A stretch of DNA of 51,268 nt from an uncultured Gemmatimonadota bacterium (GCA_902805735.1 CADCTW010000130.1:1-51268); one strand, 5' to 3'; counted from the stretch's first letter, positions 1 to 9,384 are shown. Numbers and translations: made by a program. Notes: generated by a model from the sequence alone, not told the origin.

Positions 1-922
<922 letters not shown>

Positions 923-926
<4 letters not shown>

Positions 927-1399
927 GGCGCACCCTTCCGCGCCGCGCGCAGCGGCGCGAGCAGCTCGCCGTCTCTCCGCGCGATCCACTGGAGCAGCTG
1001 GTACGCGGTCAGCGTCTCCTCGCGCCCCGCCACGCCCGACTGCCAGTCCCACACCTGCAGTCCGCGCCGCTGCACCTGGGCGAAGTTGCGCTCCCTGAGC
1101 TCCGTGAAGCCCTGCGCCAGCTCGCCCGCATCCGGCTCGCGCCCGCCCACGTCGAACAGCGGCACCGCCGCGTTCATCTGCACCGGACGCGACTCGCGAA
1201 GCTGCTGAAGCGCCTCGCTCCACCACATCTCCGCGCCGAACGCGTCCCGCAGCAGCGCGCGCAGCTCGGGCGAGTCGCCGCCGGCGTCTTCGACGGCCAG
1301 GCGCAGGGCGCGCGGGGTGATCTCCAGGCGCACCAGCAGCTCCTCCCACTCCACTTCGGAGGGCGGACGGGCGGCGAAGTTGAACGGGACCTCGCTCAC
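923..1399 (-). CDS. Unknown protein in the MurNAc recycling operon, possibly DinB-like
   Basis: A 158-aa protein with a GTG start that overlaps the murQ stop (GTGA) and an end that overlaps the anmK start (ATGA), so it is translated as part of the recycling operon. It is predicted to be mostly helical, soluble, and without a signal peptide. The C-terminal part (a Tyr-Gln-Leu-Leu-Gln-Trp-Ile-Ala stretch near residues 134-141, then LLAPLR) recalls the last helices of DinB/YfiT four-helix proteins, but the usual metal-binding His is not seen. The DinB link is a weak guess; no function can be assigned from motifs. Confidence 0.75.
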
Positions 1400-2313
1400 C
1401 GGGCGTCGCTCTTGAGCACGTCGCCCAGGCGCCCGCCCGCGCGCAGCAGGACGCGGGTGGACTCGTCGCGGTCCGTGCCGCACCAGTTCATCACCATGGC
1501 CGTCTTGACGCTCCCCCCGGCGCTGGACAGGAGGTCGCGGGCGGCGTCGCGCTCCAGGTCCAGCGTTTCCATGAGGATGCGCTCGCTGCGGTCGCGCAGC
1601 TTCTCGTTGGTGGCGCGCAGGTCCACCATCAGGTTGCCGAACACCTTGCCCAGGCGGATCATGGCGCCCGTGGTGAGGGTGTTGAGCACCAGCTTGGTGG
1701 CCGTCCCCGCCTTCATCCGCGTGGAGCCCGTCACCACCTCGGGGCCCGCCAGCGGCGCGATCACCACGTCGTACACCTCCAGCATCCACTGCGCGGGCTC
1801 GGTGCAGAGCAGGAAGCCGGTGCGGGAGCCGCGCTGCTTGGCCCGCGTGAGGGCGCCGTGCACGTAGGGCGTGGTGCCGGAGGCGGCGATGCCGAAGGCG
1901 AAGTCGTCCGGCCCCAGCTCCAGCTCGTCGGCGGCGCGGCCGCCCTCTTCGCGGCTGTCCTCGGCGCCCTCGATGGCGTTGGTGAGGGCGTCCGGACCGC
2001 CGGCGATCACGCCGCGCACCATGCGCGGGTCGGTGCCGTACGTGGGGGGCATCTCCGACGCGTCCAGCACCCCCAGCCGCCCCGACGTGCCGGCGCCGAA
2101 GTACACCAGGCGCCCTCCCCTGCGGAAGCAGTCGGCGGCGATCTCCACGGCTTCGGCGATCTGCTCGAGCTGGGTGGCGACCGCCGGGGCGATCTTGTGG
2201 TCTTCTTCGTTGATCACCCGGACGATCTCCAGCGCCGAAAGCCGGTCGATCTCCGTGGTGGCGGGATTGCGCTGCTCGGTGAGCCGCGGGTCGAGCGGGG
2301 GTCTCTGGGTCAT
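1396..2313 (-). CDS. murQ: N-acetylmuramic acid 6-phosphate etherase
   Basis: MurQ cleaves the lactyl ether of MurNAc-6-P to give GlcNAc-6-P and D-lactate. The 305-aa product has a SIS sugar-phosphate isomerase fold with YFGAGTSGRLGVLDASE (residues about 71-87), a GxPDALTNAIEGAEDS stretch and the MKAGTATKLVLNT signature near residue 200. Length matches the family (about 300 aa). I chose the ATG beginning MTQRPPLDPRLTEQRN because it gives the normal family N-terminus; the open frame continues 46 codons further upstream without conserved features. Together with anmK it forms a cytosolic route from anhydro-MurNAc to GlcNAc-6-P. Confidence 0.96.
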   Translation of the reverse strand: MTQRPPLDPRLTEQRNPATTEIDRLSALEIVRVINEEDHKIAPAVATQLEQIAEAVEIAADCFRRGGRLVYFGAGTSGRLGVLDASEMPPTYGTDPRMVRGVIAGGPDALTNAIEGAEDSREEGGRAADELELGPDDFAFGIAASGTTPYVHGALTRAKQRGSRTGFLLCTEPAQWMLEVYDVVIAPLAGPEVVTGSTRMKAGTATKLVLNTLTTGAMIRLGKVFGNLMVDLRATNEKLRDRSERILMETLDLERDAARDLLSSAGGSVKTAMVMNWCGTDRDESTRVLLRAGGRLGDVLKSDAR

Positions 2314-2469
2314 CGTGGCAACTGGGGAAGGCGCGGGCGGCCCCGCGCTCGCACGCCCCAACGTGGGCGGTGAGCCCGCCGGATGCAAGAGCGCAGCCGC
2401 CGCGTCTTCTGTTTCCGCCGCCGAGGACTGTTGCCGGGAGGCGGCGGGCACTACGATTGAACGGCAATC

Positions 2470-2498
2470 TCACACAGAGGCACGGAGACACAGAGAGG
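2470..2498 (+). repeat. Single-arm copy of the TCACACAGAG repeat family, at ggt start
   Basis: One arm only, with the internal order TCACACAGAGG-CACGGAGACACAGAG that marks the single-arm subtype. It ends in AGAGAGG four bases before the ggt ATG, so the repeat itself supplies the Shine-Dalgarno sequence. Confidence 0.8.
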
Positions 2499-2501
2499 AA
2501 C

Positions 2502-4295
2502 ATGAATTTACGCCTCGCCGCACTGATCCCGCTCGTTCCCCTGACGGCCGTGCTCGTGAGCGGGGGGGGCGCCGCTCCCGCCGCCGCGCCGGCCGGGCAG
2601 GATACCACGCGCCTCTTCGCGCCGGCGTGGGAGTACCCGCGCGGGAGCATCGCGCCCGTGCGCTCCACCGCCGGGATGGTGGCGACCACCGACCGCGTGG
2701 CCAGCGAGGTGGGCGCCGAGATCCTGCGCCGCGGCGGCAACGCGGTGGACGCGGCCGTCGCCACGCACTTCGCCCTCGCCGTGGTGAACCCCGAGGCCGG
2801 CAACATCGGCGGCGGCGGCTTCATGGTGGTGAGGATGGCGGACGGCACCACCGCCGCGCTGGACTTCCGCGAGATGGCGCCGGGCCGCGCCACCCGCGAC
2901 ATGTTCCTGGACGCGGCGGGCAACGTCACAGAGCGGTCCGTGGAGGGGCACCTGGCCGCCGGCGTCCCCGGCTCCGTGGCGGGGATGTGGGAGGCGCACC
3001 GGCGCTTCGGCCGCCTGCCGTGGGCCGAGCTGGTGCTCCCCGCCGTGCACCTGGCCGAGGGGGTCGTGGTGCACCAGCGCCTGGCCGAGTCGTTCTACCG
3101 CAATCGCAAGGCGCTGGTCAAGAACGCGGAGACCATGCGCATCTTCACCCGCCGCGGCGAGCCGCTGCGCGTGGGCGACCGGCTGGTGCAGGCCGACCTC
3201 GCCGCCACGCTGCAGCGCATCGCGTCCAGCGGCAAGGACGGCTTCTACGCCGGCCGCACCGCCGAGCTGGTGGAGGCGGAGATGCGGCGCGGCGGCGGGC
3301 TGATCACGCAGCGGGACATGGCGGCCTACAAGGCCGTTTGGCGCGACCCCGTGCGCGTCCGCTACCGCGGCCACGAGGTGATCTCCATGCCCCCTCCGTC
3401 GTCGGGAGGCCCCACGATGGGGGCGATGCTCAAGATCCTGGAAGGGTACGACCTGCCGCGGATGCGCTACCTGGGGCCGGAGCACGTGCACCTCTTCGCC
3501 GAGGCGTCGCGGCGCGCGTACGCGGACCGCAACGCGTACCTGGCCGATCCCGACTTCGTGCCGCAGCCCACGGCGCGCATGGTCTCGGACGCGCACGCCG
3601 CGGCCCGCCGCGCCACCATCCGGCGCGACCGCGCCACGCCGTCCGCGCAGGTGGCGCCGGGGCTGGGCGCACCGCCCACGGAGGGCACGGAGACCACGCA
3701 CTACTCCATCATGGACGCGCGGGGGAACGCGGTGGCCGTCACCACCACCATCAACTCGCTGTACGGCAACCTGGTGACCGTGGCGGGGGCGGGCTTCCTG
3801 CTCAACAACGAGATGGACGACTTCACCTCCAAGCCCGGTGTCCCCAACCAGTTCGGGCTGGTGCAGGGCGCGGCCAACGCCATCGCCCCGGGGAAGCGGA
3901 TGCTCTCGGCCATGACCCCCACCATCGTGCTGGACCCCTCGGGCCGCGTGAAGCTGGTGACGGGGACGCCGGGCGGCTCCACCATCATCACCTCCATCGT
4001 GCAGCAGGTCTCCAACGTGGTGGACTTCGGGATGGACGTGGCGACGGCCACCTCCGCGCCGCGCCTCCACCACCAGCACCTCCCCGACTCGCTGCGCTTC
4101 GAGCGCCGCGGGCTGGACCCGGCTACGGTGTCGCGCCTCCGCGCCATGGGCCACGCCATGGCCGAGCGCCAGGGCTTCCAGGGCGACGTGCAGTCCATCC
4201 TGGTCACCAACGGCGCCATGACCGCCGTCGCCGACCCGCGTCGCGGCGGCGCTGCGGTCGGGGTGGCGGAGGTGGCGACGGGCGTGGTTCAGTAA
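2502..4295 (+). CDS. ggt: Gamma-glutamyltransferase (gamma-glutamyltranspeptidase)
   Basis: A secreted N-terminal nucleophile hydrolase that cleaves gamma-glutamyl bonds such as that of glutathione. The 597-aa product begins with a signal peptide (residues 1 to about 27), then the large-subunit signature GGNAVDAAVATHFALAVVNP (78-97) and GNIGGGGFM. Autoprocessing is expected before Thr399 in the TTHYSIMD motif, giving the small subunit with its N-terminal Thr nucleophile. The C-terminal half has the usual NNEMDDF and TPTIVL segments. The start is set by AGAGAGG four bases upstream, contributed by a repeat arm. It is divergent from murQ and lies alone on this strand. Confidence 0.95.
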   Translation: MNLRLAALIPLVPLTAVLVSGGGAAPAAAPAGQDTTRLFAPAWEYPRGSIAPVRSTAGMVATTDRVASEVGAEILRRGGNAVDAAVATHFALAVVNPEAGNIGGGGFMVVRMADGTTAALDFREMAPGRATRDMFLDAAGNVTERSVEGHLAAGVPGSVAGMWEAHRRFGRLPWAELVLPAVHLAEGVVVHQRLAESFYRNRKALVKNAETMRIFTRRGEPLRVGDRLVQADLAATLQRIASSGKDGFYAGRTAELVEAEMRRGGGLITQRDMAAYKAVWRDPVRVRYRGHEVISMPPPSSGGPTMGAMLKILEGYDLPRMRYLGPEHVHLFAEASRRAYADRNAYLADPDFVPQPTARMVSDAHAAARRATIRRDRATPSAQVAPGLGAPPTEGTETTHYSIMDARGNAVAVTTTINSLYGNLVTVAGAGFLLNNEMDDFTSKPGVPNQFGLVQGAANAIAPGKRMLSAMTPTIVLDPSGRVKLVTGTPGGSTIITSIVQQVSNVVDFGMDVATATSAPRLHHQHLPDSLRFERRGLDPATVSRLRAMGHAMAERQGFQGDVQSILVTNGAMTAVADPRRGGAAVGVAEVATGVVQ

Positions 4296-4329
4296 AGCTG
4301 CACGGGTGCTGTAACGTCACCATAACAAG

Positions 4330-4366
4330 AGATAAGCCTTGTGTGAAGGGCACACAAGGCTTATCT
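4330..4366 (+). promoter_or_regulatory. Perfect 16-bp hairpin upstream of the satD-like gene
   Basis: A 16-base arm (4330-4345, AGATAAGCCTTGTGTG) is followed by a 5-base loop AAGGG and its exact reverse complement (4351-4366). It lies between the ggt stop and the satD-like start. There is no T-run after it, so it is not a standard intrinsic terminator for ggt; it could be an operator, an RNA processing element, or a boundary of the low-GC island. Its A/T-rich arm is unlike the repeats elsewhere in the window. Confidence 0.6.
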
Positions 4367-4422
4367 GTTGTGCGGAGCGTAGGGCTTCAAAACGGAACCA
4401 CGCTACACCGAAAATCTGACAT

Positions 4423-5094
4423 ATGCAGGCGAAGCTGAATGCCCATAGGCGGTGCACCGCCGTCATAGCAGACATCGTCAACTCACGCAAGTTAGTTGAA
4501 GGTGAGCGCAGGGATCTACAATCCCGCATTGGGAAGAAGCTACAAAGCTACAACCGGGAGTTCAGAGGCCATATCATCTCGAAATTCGTGCTGACGATCG
4601 GAGACGAGTTCCAAGGACTCATCAGAGCACCCCAGATCATCCCAGATCTGCTGTGGCAGATTGAGTCCGACCTCCACGAAGTCTCGGTAAGGGTAGGTGT
4701 TGGCTTCGGCACCCTGACTACCGCCATGAGGGCAGAAGCTGTAGGGATGGACGGGCCTGCTTTCCATCTTGCGCGATCGGCAATAGGGGAGGCAAAGGCC
4801 AACAAACAGCTGGGCGGTGTTTTCCGTGGCTTCGGGAATTCGGACATGATTCTGAATGGATTCGCACGCCTGTTGTGGTATCACCGTAGCAAGTGGTCGC
4901 CCGCCCAGCGGCAAGCGGTGTCCTTGCTCCGCACGGGGCTAAAACAGACAGATGTATCGGAGGCCCTGGACGTCACGCAGCAGGCCATCAGCCAACGAGC
5001 ACGAGGCGCGGGTTGGGAACCCTATAAAGCCGCCGAACGGGGCTGGCAGGAGTCTCTGACGATGTTCGACACTACCCATCAATGGATACAGTAG
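4423..5094 (+). CDS. SatD-family protein with C-terminal helix-turn-helix
   Basis: A 223-aa cytosolic protein matching the SatD family (named from a streptococcal acid-tolerance locus; biochemical function unknown to me). Conserved motifs are TAVIADIVNSRKL (12-24), SKFVLTIGDEFQGL (53-66), VRVGVGFGTLTT (89-100) and GMDGPAFHLAR (108-118). Asp17 and Asp61 sit where class III nucleotidyl cyclases have metal-binding Asp residues. The C-terminus (about 150-205) has a sigma-like or LuxR-like helix-turn-helix including TDVSEALDVTQQAISQRA. Its last 13 bases overlap the start of the membrane protein gene, so the two are co-translated. Base composition is clearly lower in GC than the flanks, suggesting acquisition by transfer. 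The Shine-Dalgarno sequence is weak. Confidence 0.85.
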   Translation: MQAKLNAHRRCTAVIADIVNSRKLVEGERRDLQSRIGKKLQSYNREFRGHIISKFVLTIGDEFQGLIRAPQIIPDLLWQIESDLHEVSVRVGVGFGTLTTAMRAEAVGMDGPAFHLARSAIGEAKANKQLGGVFRGFGNSDMILNGFARLLWYHRSKWSPAQRQAVSLLRTGLKQTDVSEALDVTQQAISQRARGAGWEPYKAAERGWQESLTMFDTTHQWIQ

Positions 5095-6074
5095 TGAGCG
5101 CCCTTACAATTAGCTTCCCGAGTGAAGGGAGAGCACTCGTTGTCTGGACGACGTGCATCACCATCGTTTTCCTGACTCATTATGGACTCACCACGGACCG
5201 AATGAACTTCGGGCGCCAGCCCGCGGTTCAGAGCGACACCCAAAATGGATCGGAAGCGGCGGGGATAAGCAAATGGTGGGATAATCCGAAAAACTTCATG
5301 TATACGCTGCTTGCGCGCTCGGCGTGTGTAGCAATCATCTTGAGTGTCATCCTGAGGCCGTTCGCCTATTCGGCTCTCCTCGGATTGTTTATCGGCGCCG
5401 GCGTCGGTGTGTGGATCTGGGTCCGAGCGGGAGCAAAGGGGTATGCACTCCTGACCACCGAGATCGTGGGGAATATGGCCCTGCTCGTCATCACTGGCCT
5501 TGCCATCACTCATACGAAACTTGACTTCCGATTCTTGGTGGTCCGATACGCTACCCCTGACGAGCGGATCGCGGTGCTGCTCACAGCTGCAGCCATGCTC
5601 CTATATCTCGGCAAGGGGGCGACTTACGTTGTTAGAGGGATTCTAGAACAGGCTGGAACGATGCCGCGGTTTGATTCTGATGCCAAGACCAAGGACCGCG
5701 GATGGATAGCTACCGCAGATCACCTGGGCTTCATAGATCGGTGGGTCATTTCTGTTGAGCAGATAAAGGAGGACGCGCAGGACCCCAGAACAGCGGATGA
5801 CGCCACTCAGAGTGGAATCGGTGCCCCCGATCCCAAGGAGTATCGCCGAGGCAAGCTCATCGGGAATATAGAGCGATTGGTGGTTGCCATCCTCGCCAGC
5901 TTGGGCAGTTATCCAGCAATCGCGTTTGTTCTAACGGCGAAAGGGCTAGTGCGCGCGAAGGAGTTCGAGGATCGCGACTACGCCGAATATTTCCTCGTGG
6001 GCACGCTAGCGAGCTGCGCATTGGCGCTGATCGCCGGAATCCTGTTTCGCTTCATTTTTGATCGCTTGTGGTGA
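5082..6074 (+). CDS. Multi-pass membrane protein, SatE/DUF3307-like C-terminus
   Basis: A 330-aa inner-membrane protein with about seven predicted segments (roughly 18-36, 77-92, 94-114, 128-143, 162-177, 263-285, 303-323) and a soluble charged loop at about 190-258. The C-terminal block, GKLIGNIERLVVAILASLG then AIAFVLTAKGLVRAKEFEDR and AEYFLVGTL (257-309), resembles the conserved tail of DUF3307/SatE proteins that accompany SatD in other bacteria; this comparison is from memory. The N-terminus shows no clear DUF3307 motif, although THYGLTTDRM near residue 32 may be a remnant. It starts 13 bases inside satD, shares its low GC, and is the likely membrane partner or effector of SatD. Confidence 0.8.
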   Translation: MDTVVSALTISFPSEGRALVVWTTCITIVFLTHYGLTTDRMNFGRQPAVQSDTQNGSEAAGISKWWDNPKNFMYTLLARSACVAIILSVILRPFAYSALLGLFIGAGVGVWIWVRAGAKGYALLTTEIVGNMALLVITGLAITHTKLDFRFLVVRYATPDERIAVLLTAAAMLLYLGKGATYVVRGILEQAGTMPRFDSDAKTKDRGWIATADHLGFIDRWVISVEQIKEDAQDPRTADDATQSGIGAPDPKEYRRGKLIGNIERLVVAILASLGSYPAIAFVLTAKGLVRAKEFEDRDYAEYFLVGTLASCALALIAGILFRFIFDRLW

Positions 6075-6330
6075 GCTGGCCAGCAGTTTCGTCACGCGTG
6101 TCGCCTCCAGCCAATGAGAGCACCGAACGGGCCCCGCACGGCGTCATTGCAGGGTCACTTAGGAGTTGGTAGAGGGGGGGAACATCCTCGGATGGCGGGG
6201 GGGCGGAAAGCGGGGTAGCAGCTCGGAAAACACGGGGTGAACTAATCGGGAATCCGTAGCAGTTCCGGTATGTTCCTTGCCCTCCAGGGGGACGTTCCAA
6301 GAACCTCTCCCCTGGACGCGAGGTGGGCCT

Positions 6331-7455
6331 GTGCGTGGAAAAATTGTAGCGGCGCTCCTGCTGATCGGAGCCGCCGCGTGCGGCGACACGGGCACCAACC
6401 CCGGCGTCGATGGGGATGGGCAGACGGGGATCGAGGGAGGGAAGGGGCAGGCCGGCGGCATCAGCGGCGTGAGCCCGACGGCGGCGCGGGCGGCCAGCGC
6501 CGCGCGCGACTGCCCGCAGCGGTGCGCCTTCCCCATCGGCCAGCGGGCGGGCCAGCCCGCGGCCCAGGAGGCGGCGAGCATCACCGAAGACGCGGGAGTC
6601 CTCCTGCTGGGCGGCGGCGCCCCCGTCCGCTGGACGCTGGCCCGGGGGAGCAGGACGCTGGCCCGCGCGGCCGGCTACTCGGAGGCGGTCGCCCGGACGC
6701 AGAACGGGTGGGGCCAGGTGGCGGGATACTCGTTCGGCGCGGCGAACGCGGCCACCGTGTGGGAGCCGAACGGCACGCCCATCGTGCTTTCCGACCGTCC
6801 CTACGGACAGCCGCTGGTGGGCGAGGCGCGCGCCATCAACGACAACTCGGTGATCGTGGGGGTGAGCGGCGACCGCGCGTTCCGCACCCACTACAAGGAG
6901 GGCTTCCGCTGGCTCTCCGGCCCCGGGAGCGCCGCCAACGACGTGAACTTCAAGGGCGAGGTGGTGGGCTACTCCACCGTGGGTGGGGTCAAGCGCGCCA
7001 CGCTGTGGGCCCCGGATGGCACGGCCACCGACCTCGGCATCCTTCCCGGGAGCTACGATCACAGCATCGCGGTGGCCATCAGCGAGACGAGCATCGTGGT
7101 GGGCTACAGCTCCAGCAGCACCGCCCGGCAGGGCCTGTTCGGCGGCTTCATCTGGACGCGCGCGGAAGGGTCCACGGCCCTGCCCCAGTACTTCCTCCCG
7201 GCGGACGTGAACCACTGGGGCGAGGTGGCGGGGCAGAACTACTTCTTCGGGCGGTGCGCCGTCTACTACAAGGGGTACGGCGTGCTGGACCTTCCCCGCC
7301 TCACCACGAGCCGCCTGGGGTGCGAGGCGACCTCCATCAACAGCTGGGGCGACGTGGCGGGTTTCGAGCGGGTGGAGTCGGCCGACGGCCGCTCCTCGCA
7401 CGGCATGCCCATCGTGTGGACCTGGGGCGGCAACGAGGGCCGCTACGGGTTCTGA
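6331..7455 (+). CDS. Secreted HAF-repeat lipoprotein
   Basis: A 374-aa predicted lipoprotein. The GTG at 6331 follows GAGGTGGG and gives RGKIVAALLLIGAAAC, a signal peptide with a lipobox-like ending at Cys17, so the lipidated Cys anchors it outside the cytoplasm. The mature part has repeated units such as GWGQVAGYSF, INDNSVIVGV, NFKGEVVGYSTV, ISETSIVVGY and INSWGDVAGF, with ATVWEPNG and ATLWAPDG segments between them. This is the pattern of extracellular HAF-repeat beta-propeller-like proteins, whose function is not known. An upstream ATG in the same frame would add 18 residues that spoil the signal peptide. It is followed by two terminators. Confidence 0.8.
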   Translation: MRGKIVAALLLIGAAACGDTGTNPGVDGDGQTGIEGGKGQAGGISGVSPTAARAASAARDCPQRCAFPIGQRAGQPAAQEAASITEDAGVLLLGGGAPVRWTLARGSRTLARAAGYSEAVARTQNGWGQVAGYSFGAANAATVWEPNGTPIVLSDRPYGQPLVGEARAINDNSVIVGVSGDRAFRTHYKEGFRWLSGPGSAANDVNFKGEVVGYSTVGGVKRATLWAPDGTATDLGILPGSYDHSIAVAISETSIVVGYSSSSTARQGLFGGFIWTRAEGSTALPQYFLPADVNHWGEVAGQNYFFGRCAVYYKGYGVLDLPRLTTSRLGCEATSINSWGDVAGFERVESADGRSSHGMPIVWTWGGNEGRYGF

Positions 7456-7473
7456 ACGGCGGGCTCGCACGGC

Positions 7474-7496
7474 CACAGAGGAGAACCTCCTCTGTG
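7474..7496 (+). terminator. Short hairpin after the HAF lipoprotein gene
   Basis: Ten-base arms CACAGAGGAG and CTCCTCTGTG with a 3-base AAC loop, 18 bases after the stop. A short T-containing stretch follows at 7501-7505. The arm words resemble the CACAGAGG repeat family but the element is much shorter. Confidence 0.5.
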
Positions 7497-7535
7497 CCCG
7501 TGTTTCGTAGCAGCTTAGGCAGACCTTGTATGTGA

Positions 7536-7575
7536 CGGGCGCCCCGCGTAATCTGCTGGGGCGCCCGCCGTTTTT
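7536..7575 (+). terminator. Rho-independent terminator
   Basis: Ten-base arms CGGGCGCCCC (7536-7545) and GGGGCGCCCG (7558-7567) followed by CCG and TTTTT (7571-7575): a classic intrinsic terminator. Its T-run ends directly against the likely GTG start of the ABC transporter. Confidence 0.85.
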
Positions 7576-9384
7576 GTGCCCACGCCACGAGGCCGATTGA
7601 AGGAGTTGAGAGCGCTGCTCCCCTACCTGCGCCGCTACCGGGCGCTGATCGCGTGGGGGATCGTGATGGTGCTGATCGCCAACGCGCTGCGCGTGCTCTC
7701 GCTGGAGTACGTCAAGTACGGCGTGGACGCCCTCGGGCGGCCGGGGACCACGCGGACCCTCGTCTTCCAGTACGCGGCGCTCTCGCTGGGGGCGGCGATC
7801 CTGTCCGGGGCGGGGCGCTACGGGATGCGCGAGATCCTCAACGGCGTGTCGCGCAGGGTGGAGCTGGACCTGCGCGACGACTTCTTCGCCCAGCTCCTGC
7901 GGCTGGACGCGGGGTTCTACGCGCGGCACCCGACGGGCGACATCATGAGCCGCGCCACCAGCGACATCGCCGCCGTGAGGATGGTGGCCGGGCCGGCGTA
8001 CATGTACCTCGTGGACACCATCATCTTCTCCGTGTTCGCCGTCACGCGCATGGTGTGGATCGACCCGTGGATGACGGTGGCGTCGCTGGTCCCCATGCTC
8101 CTGCTGCCCCCCGTCACCCTCTGGTTCGGCAAGGTGATCCACGACCGCTTCGAGGGGATCCAGGAGCAGCAGGGCGTGATGGCCACCATGGCGCAGGAGA
8201 ACCTGGCCGGGCAGCGCATCGTGAAGGCGTACGGCCAGGAAGAGTACCAGAGCCGCCGCTTCCGCGAGATCTCGCGCGACTACCTGCGCCGCAACGTGGA
8301 CCTGGCGCGCACCTCCGGGCTCTTCTACCCCACGCTGGGCCTCCTCTCCGGCGTGGCGATGGTGGTGGCGCTGTGGATCGGCGGGCGCGCCATCATGCGC
8401 GGCGAGGTGACCAACGGCGACTTCGTGGTCTTCATCCTGTACCTGGGCATCCTCACCTGGCCCATGATCGCCCTGGGATGGGTGGTGAACCTGTTCCAGC
8501 GCGGCGCCGCCTCCATGGGCCGCGTGTCGCGCGTGCTCTCCGCCGTCCCGGCCGTGGCCGACGCGCCGGGCGCGGCCGCCCCCGAACGGGTGCGCGGCGA
8601 GATCGAGTTCCGCGACGTGAGCTTCCGCTACCCGGGCACCGAGCGCGAGGTGCTGCACTGCGTGTCGTTCCGGGTGCCGGCGGGGTCCACCGTGGCCGTC
8701 GTGGGGCCCACGGGTAGCGGCAAGAGCACGGTGGTGCAGCTTCTCACGCGCACCTACGACCCCACGCGGGGCGAGGTGCGGGTGGACGGGATCCCGGTGA
8801 GCCTGTGGCCGCTGGAGCGGCTGCGCGCGGCGGTGGCGGTGGTGCCGCAGGACACCTTCCTCTTCTCCACCACCATCGAGGAGAACCTCTCGCTGGGCTT
8901 CCACGAGCCGGACGCGGACCGCCGCGGGGAGCGGGTGCGCGCCGCCGCCCGCGTGGCCCGCCTGCACGACACGGTGGCGGAGCTCCCGGCGGGGTACGGC
9001 ACGCTGCTGGGCGAGCGCGGCATCAACCTGTCCGGCGGGCAGAAGCAGCGCGCGGCACTGGCCCGCGCCATCGCCCGCGACGCCGAGGTGCTGGTGCTGG
9101 ACGACGCCCTCTCGGCCGTGGACACGCACACGGAGTACGAGATCCTGGAAGGGCTGCGCGGCGTGCTGGCGGGCCGCACCAGCGTCATCGTGAGCCACCG
9201 GGTGACCGCCGTGATGCACGCGGACCTGATCCTGGTGCTGGACGACGGGCGCCTGGCCGAGCAGGGGACGCACGCGGAGCTGCTGCGGCGCGGCGGGGTG
9301 TACGCGGCGCTGCAGCGGCGGCAGCTCCTGGCGGAAGACCTGGACGGCGGCGATCTCCTTGCCGCCGCTGGAGGAGAGGCCTAG
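7576..9384 (+). CDS. ABC exporter, fused membrane and ATPase domains
   Basis: A 602-aa half-transporter of the MsbA/LmrA type, probably active as a homodimer in the inner membrane; the substrate (lipid, drug or peptide) cannot be told from sequence. Residues about 20-310 hold six transmembrane helices, and residues about 340-580 the ATPase domain. The latter has Walker A GPTGSGKST, signature LSGGQKQR, Walker B VLVLDDALSAVD and H-loop SHR. The start is uncertain: GTG at 7576 abuts the terminator T-run, while TTG at 7597 has GAGG about five bases upstream. A kinase and response regulator follow on the same strand. Confidence 0.93.
   Translation: MPTPRGRLKELRALLPYLRRYRALIAWGIVMVLIANALRVLSLEYVKYGVDALGRPGTTRTLVFQYAALSLGAAILSGAGRYGMREILNGVSRRVELDLRDDFFAQLLRLDAGFYARHPTGDIMSRATSDIAAVRMVAGPAYMYLVDTIIFSVFAVTRMVWIDPWMTVASLVPMLLLPPVTLWFGKVIHDRFEGIQEQQGVMATMAQENLAGQRIVKAYGQEEYQSRRFREISRDYLRRNVDLARTSGLFYPTLGLLSGVAMVVALWIGGRAIMRGEVTNGDFVVFILYLGILTWPMIALGWVVNLFQRGAASMGRVSRVLSAVPAVADAPGAAAPERVRGEIEFRDVSFRYPGTEREVLHCVSFRVPAGSTVAVVGPTGSGKSTVVQLLTRTYDPTRGEVRVDGIPVSLWPLERLRAAVAVVPQDTFLFSTTIEENLSLGFHEPDADRRGERVRAAARVARLHDTVAELPAGYGTLLGERGINLSGGQKQRAALARAIARDAEVLVLDDALSAVDTHTEYEILEGLRGVLAGRTSVIVSHRVTAVMHADLILVLDDGRLAEQGTHAELLRRGGVYAALQRRQLLAEDLDGGDLLAAAGGEA

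Noticed and set aside
2508..4154. Long antisense frame opposite ggt
   Set aside because: His/Arg/Gly/Val-rich shadow of a clear ggt coding frame; such frames arise opposite most genes at this GC.
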